Of a stretch of 64,000 bases of DNA, positions 56,139 through 64,000 are shown in pieces. Every line of letters starts with the position of its first letter. Position 1 is the first letter of the stretch. Origin of the DNA: Marinobacterium mangrovicola (GTDB lineage Bacteria > Pseudomonadota > Gammaproteobacteria > Pseudomonadales > Balneatricaceae); assembly GCF_004339595.1 (NCBI RefSeq), contig NZ_SMFU01000010.1, forward strand, positions 248,001 to 312,000, in the 5' to 3' direction. The notes under the pieces were generated by a model. It was not told the origin of the DNA, did not search any database, and saw only the letters and a list, made by a program, of their open reading frames with translations. The position numbers were made by a program, and so were the translations under genes.

Positions 56139-57095
56139 ATGGCGCGCAAACCAAAAGGACGCCGCATCGACGGCGTTTTTTTGCTTGATAAGCCCGGTGG
56201 TCTGTCATCCAACGCCGTGTTACAGCGGGTGAAACGGATCTATGGTGCCGCCAAGGCGGGGCATACCGGGGCGCTGGATCCTCTGGCGACCGGCATGCTG
56301 CCGATCTGCCTGGGTGAGGCAACCAAGTTTTCTCAGTATCTGCTGGAATCGGACAAGCGATACCGCACTACCGCTAAGCTCGGTGTGCGTACCGATAGCA
56401 GTGATGCCGATGGTGCTGTGATCGAAACCAAGCCTGTCCCCGACAACCTGTCGCGGGAGCAGATCGAAGCCCTGCTGGTAGAGCACTTCAGTGGCGAGAT
56501 CGAGCAGGTGCCGTCGATGTATTCGGCGCTGAAGCATAATGGTCAGCCGCTCTACAAGCTGGCACGCCAGGGTATTCAGGTTGAGGTCAAACCGCGCAGG
56601 GTGACGATCCACGAGATCAAGTTGCTCGATCTGCGCGAGGACGAACTGGACCTGGAGGTTTATTGCTCCAAGGGAACCTACATCCGCAGCATTGTCGAAG
56701 ATCTGGGGCTGATGCTCGGTTGCGGCGCTCATGTGAGCGTGCTGCGCCGCCTGGATACCGGTCCCTACCAGGAGCCGATGATGATGCCACTGGAGCAGCT
56801 TCAGGCACTGGCTGAAATGCGCGAAGGTGATGATACAGAGTGCATACAAGGGCGCCTGGATCAGTTATTATTGCCGCCCTGGACTGCCATCGCCTCACTG
56901 CCAGCTCTTGAGCTGTGCGAAAGCCAGGCGAAAAGGCTGCAATGCGGACAGGGTTGCGCTGACTATTTCGAACAGCGTGGCGAAGTTCGACTGTTTATTA
57001 CCGGCACCGAGCGCTTTATCGGTGTGGGTGAGGTAGCGGATAACGGTATTCTCAAGCCCAAGCGTTTGATGAGTACCGCACCGGATACCGAATAA
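56139..57095 (+). CDS. truB: tRNA pseudouridine-55 synthase TruB
   Basis: A 318-aa enzyme making pseudouridine 55 in the T-loop of tRNAs. FLLDKPGGLSSN, catalytic D47 in GHTGALDPLATGMLP, YSALKHNGQPLYKLAR and the C-terminal PUA-like segment. In operon with rbfA. Confidence 0.96.
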   Translation: MARKPKGRRIDGVFLLDKPGGLSSNAVLQRVKRIYGAAKAGHTGALDPLATGMLPICLGEATKFSQYLLESDKRYRTTAKLGVRTDSSDADGAVIETKPVPDNLSREQIEALLVEHFSGEIEQVPSMYSALKHNGQPLYKLARQGIQVEVKPRRVTIHEIKLLDLREDELDLEVYCSKGTYIRSIVEDLGLMLGCGAHVSVLRRLDTGPYQEPMMMPLEQLQALAEMREGDDTECIQGRLDQLLLPPWTAIASLPALELCESQAKRLQCGQGCADYFEQRGEVRLFITGTERFIGVGEVADNGILKPKRLMSTAPDTE

Positions 57096-57209
57096 GTATT
57101 TCTCCGGTTACCGGAGTTATCGACGCTGTACTGAAAATATGCTCGGTGCAGCGCGTCTTTGAACCAGCGGCGGACCATTCGCCGTGTGCATATTTATAAG
57201 GAGCTGAAC

Positions 57210-57479
57210 ATGTCTCTGAGCGTTGAACAGAAAGCACAGATCGTTGCTGATTACGGCCGTGGCGAAGGCGATACCGGTTCTCCGGAAGTGCAGGTTGCAC
57301 TGCTGACCGCCAACATCACTGGTCTGCAGGATCACTTCAAATCTCACAAGCAGGACCACCACTCTCGTCGTGGTCTGATTCGGATGGTTAACCAGCGTCG
57401 TAAGCTGCTGGACTACCTGAAGAAGAAAGATGCTGACCGTTACCTCGAGCTGATCGGGCGTCTGGGTCTGCGTCGCTAA
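57210..57479 (+). CDS. rpsO: 30S ribosomal protein S15
   Basis: An 89-aa primary 16S-binding protein. [47 protein letters not shown] and the C-terminal helix are typical. AAGGAG lies seven bases before the ATG at 57210. A short palindrome (CTCCGGTTACCGGAG, 57102-57116) lies between truB and rpsO. Confidence 0.97.
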   Translation: MSLSVEQKAQIVADYGRGEGDTGSPEVQVALLTANITGLQDHFKSHKQDHHSRRGLIRMVNQRRKLLDYLKKKDADRYLELIGRLGLRR

Positions 57480-57488
57480 GAGTAAACT

Positions 57489-57520
57489 CGAAGGCCATAC
57501 ATCTGTATGGCCTTCGTTTT
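57489..57520 (+). terminator. Intrinsic terminator between rpsO and pnp
   Basis: Perfect 12-bp stem CGAAGGCCATAC / GTATGGCCTTCG, ATCT loop, TTTT. Confidence 0.92.
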
Positions 57521-57588
57521 ATCTGCTGTTTGGTCATCTGGTCGGCAGCAGTGCAAAAAGGGCAGGCCGGGCGGTGAGCTCAATCATC

Positions 57589-57652
57589 AAGCCCGTACTC
57601 AATTGTTCATTTCAAGGCAGTAACGCCTAGGTGTACAACTGAGTACAGGCTT
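57589..57652 (+). promoter_or_regulatory. Long hairpin in the pnp leader, candidate RNase III site
   Basis: Imperfect 17-bp stem: AAGCC-c-GTACTCA-a-TTG (57589-57605) with CAA-c-TGAGTAC-a-GGCTT (57636-57652), two single mismatches, 30-nt loop holding an AGGC/GCCT mini-stem. It lies 60 bp before the pnp GTG. In E. coli a pnp leader hairpin cut by RNase III mediates PNPase autoregulation; the same use here is inferred. Confidence 0.65.
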
Positions 57653-57712
57653 CAAAGATGGCATGATTGATCACCACGGTTGCCCTCCCCTCAAATAAGT
57701 TAGGAGTAAACC

Positions 57713-59812
57713 GTGCAAGCGATTACCAAAACATTCCAGTATGGCAAGCACAGCGTAACCCTGGAAACCGGCAAGGTTGCCCGTCAGGCGACCGGTGCCG
57801 TGATGGTTACCATGGGTGGTGTTCAGGTTCTCTGTACCGTTGTCGGTGCGAAAGAGATGAAAGAGGGCCAGGACTTCTTCCCGCTGTCCGTGCACTACCA
57901 GGAAAAATACTACTCCGTCGGCCGTATCCCCGGTGGTTTCTTCAAGCGTGAAGCGCGTCCTTCCGAGAAGGAAACCCTGACCTCACGTTTGATCGACCGC
58001 CCGATCCGTCCGCTGTTCCCGAAAGGCTTCATGAACGAAGTTCAGGTCGTTTGTACCGTTATGTCTGCGGACAAGGTCAACGATCCGGATATCGCAGCGA
58101 TGATCGGTACCTCTGCTGCACTGGCTATCTCCGGTCTGCCGTTCCTGGGCCCCATCGGCGGTGCTCGCGTTGGCTTCACCGAAGCTGAAGGTTACATCCT
58201 GAACCCGACCTTCGAAGAGCTGGCGGGTTCTGAGCTGGACATGGTCGTTGCCGGTACCTCCGATGCGGTGCTGATGGTTGAATCCGAAGCACAGGAACTG
58301 ACCGAAGACGAAATGCTGGGCGCGGTTCTGTTTGCGCACCAGGAGATGCAGGTTGTCGTTTCCGCTATCAATGAGCTGGTGGCTGAAGCTGGCAAACCGA
58401 AGTGGGAATGGGCGCCGGCTGCGAAGAACGAAGCGCTGATCGCACAGGTTCGCGAGCAGGCTGCTGCCGGTATCGAAGCGGCTTACCAGGTGGCTGACAA
58501 GATGCAGCGTCAGAACGCACTGAGCGATCTGCGCGGCCAGGTGGTTGAAGCCCTGTCCGGCGAAGAAGGTCCGAGCGGCAAAGAAGTTGCCGGTATCTTC
58601 AGCTCACTGGAAAAAGAGATCGTACGTAACCGTATCATCGACGGTCAGCCGCGTATCGACGGTCGTGACACCAAAACCGTACGCCCGATCAGCGTTGAGA
58701 TCGACCTGCTCAAAGGCGTTCACGGTTCTGCCCTGTTCACCCGTGGTGAAACTCAGGCGATCGCTACCTGTACTCTGGGTACCAGCCGTGATCAGCAGAT
58801 CATCGACGCCCTGGAAGGTGAGCGCAAAGATCCGTTCATGCTGCACTACAACTTCCCTCCGTACTCCGTCGGCGAAGCGGGCCGTATGGGTGGCGCGGGC
58901 CGTCGTGAGATCGGTCACGGTCGTCTGGCACGTCGCGGTGTCGCTGCGGTACTGCCGACCCAGGAAGAGTTCCCGTACACCATCCGTATCGTCTCTGAGA
59001 TCACTGAATCCAACGGTTCCAGCTCCATGGCTTCCGTCTGTGGCGCTTCCCTGTCCATGATGGACGCGGGTGTGCCGCTGAAGGCGCCGGTTGCCGGTAT
59101 TGCCATGGGTCTGGTGAAAGAGAACGATCGCTTTGCGGTTCTGACCGACATCCTGGGTGACGAAGATCACCTCGGTGACATGGACTTCAAGGTAGCCGGT
59201 ACCGAAGCGGGCGTTACTGCTCTGCAGATGGATATCAAGATCACCGGTATCACCGAAGAGATCATGGAAATCGCCCTGGAGCAGGCTCACGAAGCCCGTA
59301 AGCACATCCTCAAAGAGATGGCTCAGGTTATCGGTTACGCGCGTCCGGAACTGCCGGATAACGCACCGGCGATGCAGCTGCTGAAGATCAACCCGGAGAA
59401 GATCCGTGATCTGATCGGTAAAGGCGGCGCAACTATCCGTTCTCTGACCGAAGAGACCGGCGCCATGATCGACATCGAAGATGACGGCACCGTCCGCATC
59501 TACGCTGACGACAAGGCCAAGGGTAAGGCGGCTCTGGATCGTGTTATGGCGATCACCGCTGAGGCGGAAGTTGGCAAGATCTACGAAGGCAAGGTTGTCC
59601 GTATCGAAGACTTCGGTGCGTTCGTTAACATCCTGCCGGGCAAAGATGGTCTGGTTCACATCTCCCAGATCGCCAAAGAGCGCGTCAACAAGGTCACCGA
59701 CTATGTGAACATGGACGACGTGGTTAAAGTGAAGGTGCTGGACGTGGACGTTCGCGGCCGTATCAAGCTTTCCATGAAGGACATGGAAGAGGACGAATCA
59801 GTTTCCAACTGA
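57713..59812 (+). CDS. pnp: Polynucleotide phosphorylase
   Basis: A 699-aa trimeric 3'-5' phosphorolytic exoribonuclease of the degradosome. Two RNase PH domains ([28 protein letters not shown]), KH domain ([20 protein letters not shown]) and S1 domain ([21 protein letters not shown]). GTG start at 57713 with TAGGAG upstream. Confidence 0.97.
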   Translation: MQAITKTFQYGKHSVTLETGKVARQATGAVMVTMGGVQVLCTVVGAKEMKEGQDFFPLSVHYQEKYYSVGRIPGGFFKREARPSEKETLTSRLIDRPIRPLFPKGFMNEVQVVCTVMSADKVNDPDIAAMIGTSAALAISGLPFLGPIGGARVGFTEAEGYILNPTFEELAGSELDMVVAGTSDAVLMVESEAQELTEDEMLGAVLFAHQEMQVVVSAINELVAEAGKPKWEWAPAAKNEALIAQVREQAAAGIEAAYQVADKMQRQNALSDLRGQVVEALSGEEGPSGKEVAGIFSSLEKEIVRNRIIDGQPRIDGRDTKTVRPISVEIDLLKGVHGSALFTRGETQAIATCTLGTSRDQQIIDALEGERKDPFMLHYNFPPYSVGEAGRMGGAGRREIGHGRLARRGVAAVLPTQEEFPYTIRIVSEITESNGSSSMASVCGASLSMMDAGVPLKAPVAGIAMGLVKENDRFAVLTDILGDEDHLGDMDFKVAGTEAGVTALQMDIKITGITEEIMEIALEQAHEARKHILKEMAQVIGYARPELPDNAPAMQLLKINPEKIRDLIGKGGATIRSLTEETGAMIDIEDDGTVRIYADDKAKGKAALDRVMAITAEAEVGKIYEGKVVRIEDFGAFVNILPGKDGLVHISQIAKERVNKVTDYVNMDDVVKVKVLDVDVRGRIKLSMKDMEEDESVSN

Positions 59813-59826
59813 GTTCTCTAGCTAAG

Positions 59827-59854
59827 AAAAAGCCCTCCTAGTGAGGGCTTTTTT
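59827..59854 (+). terminator. Intrinsic terminator after pnp
   Basis: AAAAAGCCCTC / GAGGGCTTTTTT with a CTAGT loop. Confidence 0.92.
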
Positions 59855-60013
59855 GTGTCTGATTGAAAGAGGGGTGGAAAACCGATCGTGGTTTTCGAAG
59901 GCCGGAGCAGCGTCGGCGCGAGTGTCCTGTGTGGGGTGTGGGTATCCGCGGTTTGAGATTTCAGCGGCACGAGGCCGCTAAAGCGAGCGTATGTGGTTGG
60001 CTGCAGGAGTAAC

Positions 60014-60036
60014 GACCCCGCAGCTGGTGCGGGGTC
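60014..60036. terminator. Hairpin downstream of the yciC-like gene
   Basis: 9-bp perfect stem GACCCCGCA / TGCGGGGTC, GCTGG loop. The right arm is repeated at 60046-60054, giving two alternative partners. No T-run on the minus strand, so termination of the rsuA-rsmC-yciC-like operon here is only possible. The 227 bp between the pnp terminator and this operon hold nothing else recognised. Confidence 0.4.
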
Positions 60037-60081
60037 TTGAATCTCTGCGGGGTCTGGCTCAAACGCCTGGAGGCGGGCTGG

Positions 60082-60759
60082 TTAAATCACTCCGTCGCGT
60101 TTATCTTCGCGGATCACGCAGTAGATACGGAAGCCGTAGATGGTGACCAGCACGCCGGCGAAGTCGATCAGGGCGCCGGCCAGGGTGCTGAGGATCATCT
60201 GCTCGAAAAGCGCCTGGGTGATCAGCACGTTGGCCAGGAACAGCAGGCCCATCAGCAGCGCCAGGCCCTGCAGCAGAACCCAGAAGTAGTCGGAGGTGCT
60301 GTCCCAGCTGCTACGCATCGCAGCGACCGGGGATTTACGTTCCAGCACACAGGCGTAGTCGGCCACGGCGAAACGGACCCCGAAGTAAACGCCCGGAACG
60401 ACCAGTAGCATCAGCCCCAGAGAGATCGCCAGCAGATTAAGGATGTAGGTCAGCAGCAATCGACCCCAGCTACTCAATGCGCTGAGGACGGCGGTCATCG
60501 GATGCACGGGTGCGTCATCGATAACCGATTGCAGGTAGATAATCGTGCCGCCCAGATAGAGTGGCAGCAACAGTATGCGTGTCAGTGACGCAAGTGCTGC
60601 GTTCATCTGCACTTCCGGGTCAGCGGCATCGCCGATGTTGCCGAGCAGGGCGTAATTCGCCAGCGCAATGATCAGCAGAAAGGGCAGCTGGATCGCTGCA
60701 AGCGCGAATAGGTGCTGACGAAAAAAGAACAGCGTCTGACGCAAGTAATCGAAGGCCAT
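60082..60759 (-). CDS. YciC-like (UPF0259-type) membrane protein
   Basis: A 225-aa protein with about five or six hydrophobic helices. LLVVPGVYFGVRFAVADY and the repeated hydrophobic blocks resemble UPF0259/YciC inner-membrane proteins; the role is unknown. I choose the ATG at 60759 (GGGAGAG just upstream) over an ATG 5 codons earlier. Third gene of rsuA-rsmC-yciC-like, 43 bp after rsmC. Confidence 0.75.
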   Translation of the reverse strand: MAFDYLRQTLFFFRQHLFALAAIQLPFLLIIALANYALLGNIGDAADPEVQMNAALASLTRILLLPLYLGGTIIYLQSVIDDAPVHPMTAVLSALSSWGRLLLTYILNLLAISLGLMLLVVPGVYFGVRFAVADYACVLERKSPVAAMRSSWDSTSDYFWVLLQGLALLMGLLFLANVLITQALFEQMILSTLAGALIDFAGVLVTIYGFRIYCVIREDKRDGVI

Positions 60760-60802
60760 AACTCTCCCGGTCATGAAGTACTAGTCATGAGAAACCCAGG
60801 CG

Positions 60803-61846
60803 TTAACCCTTGGGTTTACTCAGTTGTATCAGTTTGAAGTGACCATTATCGGCATGGCAGTGAATCTGCGCAAACAGACCTCGGGCCTTGCGCTCCAGCG
60901 GTATATGCTGGTTCACCACGAAGCAGGCTGTGCCCTGAGGGGCAAGTAACCTGCGTGTCTGCTGCAGAAAACGGTCGGTCAGGTCGCCCTCGACACCAAA
61001 GCCGGCGTGAAAGGGCGGGTTACAAAGTATCGTCTCGAACTGGTCTGTCAGTGTATCGCCGGCATCGCTGGCCACCACCTGCGCCTGGGTGTAGCCCCTG
61101 GCCTGTAGATTCGCACGGCAGGCGATCAGTGCGGCGGCGTTGTTGTCGGTACAGGTCAGCTTCGCTGAGGTTGCGCAGGCGTTCAGCGAGAGATAGCCAA
61201 AGCCACAGCCCAGATCGAGGATACTTCCCTGTAGTGGCAGCGAGCGCCCCAGCATTTCGGCCAGATTGGCGATCAGGAAGGCGCTGCCTCTGTCTACCTT
61301 GTTCCAGCCGAACAGGCCGGGTTTGCTGAGGTACTGACCGGCGTCTTTGAGGTCGAGTTCCCGCATCTGGGTATAGTTCTGGTCATCCAGAGGTTCATCG
61401 GCGGCTTTGCCAAGGCTCAGACTGCAGTGCCAGACGCTGCCCTGTTTCTGTTCTGCCTTATCGCCACCGAGACACTGCTGTGCCTTGCGGGCGTATGTCT
61501 TGATCCCTTCGCCCTTGTCACCGATCAGAATCAGCTCACCCTCGGGCCGCAGTAGCCGGGCGGCTTCATTGATCAGATGATGGACCACCGCTTTCTCCTT
61601 GGAAACGCGGTAGATGATCTGCTCCAGGCAGGCTTCCGGCCACTGACTGAGGTCGAAGTCGGAAAGCTCAGCGCTCCAGCCCTGCTCGCGCATGGCGCGT
61701 ATCAGATCGAAGCGGTTGCCGACCACCTGGGTTCCTTGCTGCGGAGCGAGCAGTTGCGGCGGAATATTTTCGTCCACTATCCAGAGGCGGCGTTCGGCTG
61801 GTTGACGGAGCTCCTGAACGAGCAGGTTGAGCGCTGTATCAGTCAT
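60803..61846 (-). CDS. rsmC: RsmC-family 16S rRNA guanine-N2 methyltransferase
   Basis: A 347-aa SAM-dependent methyltransferase with an N-terminal degenerate methyltransferase-like domain and a catalytic C-terminal one: SAM motif ILDLGCGFGYLS, catalytic NPPFHAGFG. RsmC makes m2G1207 in 16S rRNA; the related RlmG modifies 23S G1835. RsmC is preferred from length and placement beside rsuA, another 16S modifier, but RlmG cannot be excluded. 2 bp after rsuA. Confidence 0.82.
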   Translation of the reverse strand: MTDTALNLLVQELRQPAERRLWIVDENIPPQLLAPQQGTQVVGNRFDLIRAMREQGWSAELSDFDLSQWPEACLEQIIYRVSKEKAVVHHLINEAARLLRPEGELILIGDKGEGIKTYARKAQQCLGGDKAEQKQGSVWHCSLSLGKAADEPLDDQNYTQMRELDLKDAGQYLSKPGLFGWNKVDRGSAFLIANLAEMLGRSLPLQGSILDLGCGFGYLSLNACATSAKLTCTDNNAAALIACRANLQARGYTQAQVVASDAGDTLTDQFETILCNPPFHAGFGVEGDLTDRFLQQTRRLLAPQGTACFVVNQHIPLERKARGLFAQIHCHADNGHFKLIQLSKPKG

Positions 61847-61848
61847 GC

Positions 61849-62538
61849 TTAGATGCTGTTGATCTCGTCTGCGGTGAGGTGGCGGTATTCGCCCGGGAAC
61901 AGATCGTCATCCAGTTCGATGGCGCCGATGCTCTCACGATGCAGCTCGACTACCCGGTTACCCAGGGCTGCAAACATCCGTTTAACCTGGTGATAACGGC
62001 CTTCATGGATGACCACGCGTGCCTGGTTTTCGCTCAGGATGGTCAACTCCGCGGGCTTGGTGGGGAAGCGTTCGCTATCCAGCTTGATCCCCTTGGCGAA
62101 CTTATCCACAGCATCGGCGGGAATGGGGTCGGCGGTGGTCACCAGGTAAACCTTATCGGTCTTGTGTCGCGGTGAAGTTGCCCGGTGAGCCCATTTGCCA
62201 TCATCGGTGATCAGCACCAGGCCAGTGGCATCGATATCCAGGCGGCCGGCGATATTCATCTCTTCCGCTCTGGGTAGCTCGATCAGGGCCAGCACTGTCG
62301 GGTGGGTTGGGTCGTCATTGGCACAGACCACACCATCCGGCTTGTTTATCATCAGGTAGCGCGGCTCAGGACGTTCCATCGGCCGGTCGTTGAGACTCAC
62401 CTGGTCGCCCTCTTTGATATGGCGCGCGGGGTTGCGCTCCAGCTCACCGTTGACGCTGACTTCGTCGGCGTGAAGCAGGCGTTTCACCTCTTTACGGGAT
62501 AACCCGGAGGATTTGGCCAAGTATTTATCGAGTCGCAT
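61849..62538 (-). CDS. rsuA: 16S rRNA pseudouridine-516 synthase RsuA
   Basis: A 229-aa enzyme with an N-terminal S4 RNA-binding domain (MRLDKYLAKSSGLSRKEVKR) and a catalytic domain carrying Asp in AGRLDIDATGLVLITDDG and the EGRYHQVKRMFAALGNRV segment. First gene of a minus-strand three-gene operon. Confidence 0.93.
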   Translation of the reverse strand: MRLDKYLAKSSGLSRKEVKRLLHADEVSVNGELERNPARHIKEGDQVSLNDRPMERPEPRYLMINKPDGVVCANDDPTHPTVLALIELPRAEEMNIAGRLDIDATGLVLITDDGKWAHRATSPRHKTDKVYLVTTADPIPADAVDKFAKGIKLDSERFPTKPAELTILSENQARVVIHEGRYHQVKRMFAALGNRVVELHRESIGAIELDDDLFPGEYRHLTADEINSI

Positions 62539-62649
62539 AAGAATCCGGCAGTTTGAAAAGCGCCTAGTATAACAAGAGAGCGTCTGATTCCTTATCCTGA
62601 CCGCTTCGATAGGTTAAAATATGCGCCCCCTGAATCTGCGAGGCCTATT

Positions 62650-63483
62650 GTGAAGCTGTTTGTTGAAAACCTGACCCATGTTGATTTTTCTTACCTGGAC
62701 GCACAGCGCGGTTTGCTGGGTGAGTCCTGGAAGGTCAACCTGATCCTTGACGGTTCGCTGGATGATCAGGGGATGATCTGTGACTTTGGCGTGGTTAAAA
62801 AACGGGTCAAGCAGTGGCTGGATGATTTTGTCGATCACTGCCTGGTGGTCGCCGAGGAGATGCCGGGTCTGGAAGTTTTCCGGGGCGAGGAGCGTACCGA
62901 ACTGACCTGGAACTATCCTGCTGCCGGCCAGCTGCGTTGCAGTGCACCAAAACAGGCGATTGCGCTGGTGCCTGGCTCCGCAGTTACACCGACAGATCTG
63001 GCTGACTGGTGCCGCCAGCAACTTCTGGCGCTGTTCCCGCAGCAGGTTCAGGGTGTTGAGCTTGAGTTCGTGGCAGAGCAGATTGATGGTGCCTATTATC
63101 ATTACAGCCATGGTCTGCAGAAACATGCGGGCAACTGCCAGCGTATCGCCCACGGGCATCGTTCACGCATTCAACTGCTGCGCAATGGTCAGCGTGACGC
63201 GGCGCTGGAAGCGCACTGGGCGGAAAAATTCCGTGATATCTATATCGGTACCCGGGAGCATCTGCGGGCTGAAGGTGAAACCCATCACTACGTCTATGAC
63301 GCGCCCCAGGGGCATTTTGAACTCAGCCTGCCGGCTTCCTGCTGTTACGACATTGATACCGAGTCGACGGTTGAGCTGATCGCCGATCATCTGGCCAAGC
63401 AGATCAAGGTGGACTATCCGCAGGATCGTATCGAAGTGCGGGCGTTCGAGGGGATCGGCAAGGGCGCCGTGGCCACCGCCTGA
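62650..63483 (+). CDS. Double-domain 6-carboxytetrahydropterin-synthase-like protein
   Basis: A 277-aa protein made of two QueD/PTPS-like units; single-domain members are about 120 aa. In the second unit the catalytic-type Cys and zinc histidines are recognisable (NCQRIAHGHRS). In the first unit the HGH position reads GES (GLLGESWKVNL), so that unit has lost zinc ligands although ICDFGVVKKRVKQWLDDFVDH is kept. It may act in queuosine or another pterin route; the substrate is not known. GTG start with GAGG upstream. Confidence 0.8.
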   Translation: MKLFVENLTHVDFSYLDAQRGLLGESWKVNLILDGSLDDQGMICDFGVVKKRVKQWLDDFVDHCLVVAEEMPGLEVFRGEERTELTWNYPAAGQLRCSAPKQAIALVPGSAVTPTDLADWCRQQLLALFPQQVQGVELEFVAEQIDGAYYHYSHGLQKHAGNCQRIAHGHRSRIQLLRNGQRDAALEAHWAEKFRDIYIGTREHLRAEGETHHYVYDAPQGHFELSLPASCCYDIDTESTVELIADHLAKQIKVDYPQDRIEVRAFEGIGKGAVATA

Positions 63484-63503
63484 TAGGGATAGGACAGAAT
63501 AAA

Positions 63504-63533
63504 AAAACGGGCAGCTCAAGGGCTGCCCGTTTT
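63504..63533. terminator. Bidirectional terminator between QueD-like and thiolase genes
   Basis: AAAACGGGCAGC / GCTGCCCGTTTT, 12-bp stem with a six-base loop, between convergent genes. Confidence 0.92.
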
Positions 63534-63554
63534 ACGTTAGTTTTCAGCCAGGGC

Positions 63555-64000
63555 TCAGTCGCGCTCGATCGCCAGCGCGGTGCCCATGCCGCCGCCGATA
63601 CAGAGAGTAGCGAGGCCTTTTTTGGCGTCGCGCTTGATCATCTCGTGTACCAGGGAAACCAAGATACGGCAGCCGGAGGCGCCGATCGGGTGGCCCAGTG
63701 CAATGGCGCCGCCGTTAACGTTGACCATATCGGTGTTCCAGCCGAGGTCTTTGTTCACCGACATCGCCTGGGCCGCAAAGGCCTCGTTGGCTTCTACCAG
63801 TTCCAGATCATCGATACCCCAACCTGCTTTTTCCAGCGCCTTGGTGGTAGCGCAGATCGGACCTGTACCCATGATTGCAGGATCCACACCGGCAGAAGCG
63901 TATGCCTTGATGCGCGCCAGAACCGGCAGGCCCAGCTCAGCGGCTTTTTCAGCGGAGCAGAGCATAACGGCAGCGGCGCCGTCGTTGATGGTGGAGCTGT
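63555..64000 (-). CDS. Acetyl-CoA acetyltransferase, C-terminal part
   Basis: The 3' part of a thiolase gene whose 5' end is beyond the window. About 148 codons are visible, reading from [10 protein letters not shown] through [29 protein letters not shown] (active-site His) to [13 protein letters not shown] (active-site Cys). The block is typical of biosynthetic thiolases (PhaA/AtoB type), which condense two acetyl-CoA for polyhydroxybutyrate or act in short-chain degradation. Which of the two cannot be told without neighbours. Confidence 0.93.
   Translation of the reverse strand, partial: SSTINDGAAAVMLCSAEKAAELGLPVLARIKAYASAGVDPAIMGTGPICATTKALEKAGWGIDDLELVEANEAFAAQAMSVNKDLGWNTDMVNVNGGAIALGHPIGASGCRILVSLVHEMIKRDAKKGLATLCIGGGMGTALAIERD

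Overview
This window looks like a chromosomal segment of a gammaproteobacterium, most likely a marine Oceanospirillales/Oceanospirillaceae relative of the pseudomonads. That assignment is an inference from gene order and protein character; no 16S gene is present. The blocks ffh-rpsP-rimM-trmD-rplS / xerD-dsbC-hom-thrC-recJ, nudF-yqiB-cpdA-yqiA-parE, and carAB-greA-yhbY-rlmE-ftsH-folP-glmM-tpiA-secG-tRNAs-rimP-nusA-infB-rbfA-truB-rpsO-pnp are the order known from Pseudomonas and other gammaproteobacteria. No insertion sequences, prophage, CRISPR array or rRNA genes were seen.

Layout. 1-3.5 kb: the 3' part of a V/A-type ATPase catalytic subunit A gene, then, convergent to it, a small winged-helix gene and an unusual soluble chemoreceptor fused to a solute-binding domain. 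3.5-4.1 kb: a 600-bp non-coding leader with a good promoter and two adjacent hairpins. 4.1-12.1 kb: a type IV pilus/twitching chemosensory operon (pilG-like, pilH, pilI, pilJ, chpA). Its first gene has an extra N-terminal domain. Its last encodes a giant CheA carrying (GAAGCC)n hexanucleotide tracts and a duplicated 120-codon module. No methyltransferase or methylesterase gene is in the cluster. 12.1-13.6 kb: two Nudix hydrolases and a DUF1289 protein. 13.6-15.8 kb: ypjD and corB-like membrane proteins on the minus strand.

16-28.9 kb: translation and secretion genes (ffh, rpsP, rimM, trmD, rplS), an unknown membrane-anchored protein translationally joined to xerD, dsbC, the threonine pathway (hom, thrC), a DUF218 envelope protein overlapping recJ, and a 60-aa protein. 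28.9-31.8 kb: an intergenic palindromic element, endonuclease IV and an EAL-CBS-GGDEF cyclic-di-GMP protein. 31.9-36.4 kb: ADP-ribose pyrophosphatase, yqiB, cAMP phosphodiesterase, esterase and topoisomerase IV ParE. 36.4-38.8 kb: two peptidoglycan enzymes, a YcbB-type L,D-transpeptidase and a Tat-exported YcbK/MepK-type peptidase.

38.8-59.9 kb: carAB, with a promoter-terminator-gene arrangement suggesting attenuation, then greA, yhbY (minus), rlmE-ftsH, folP-glmM-tpiA-secG, tRNA-Leu(GAG), tRNA-fMet with its own promoter, and the rimP-to-pnp operon with a long leader hairpin before pnp. 60-62.5 kb: a minus-strand rsuA-rsmC-yciC-like operon. 62.6-64 kb: a double-domain 6-carboxytetrahydropterin-synthase-like gene, then the 3' part of a thiolase gene on the minus strand, cut by the window end.

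Most of the window is core housekeeping. The least ordinary parts are the 1.5-12.1 kb chemosensory region, the structured leaders before the pilG-like gene, carA, pnp and ftsH, the 14-bp triple repeat before dsbC, and the unknown protein upstream of xerD. Start codons were moved from the longest open frame wherever a ribosome binding site or family alignment favoured an internal start; each such case is stated in its entry.
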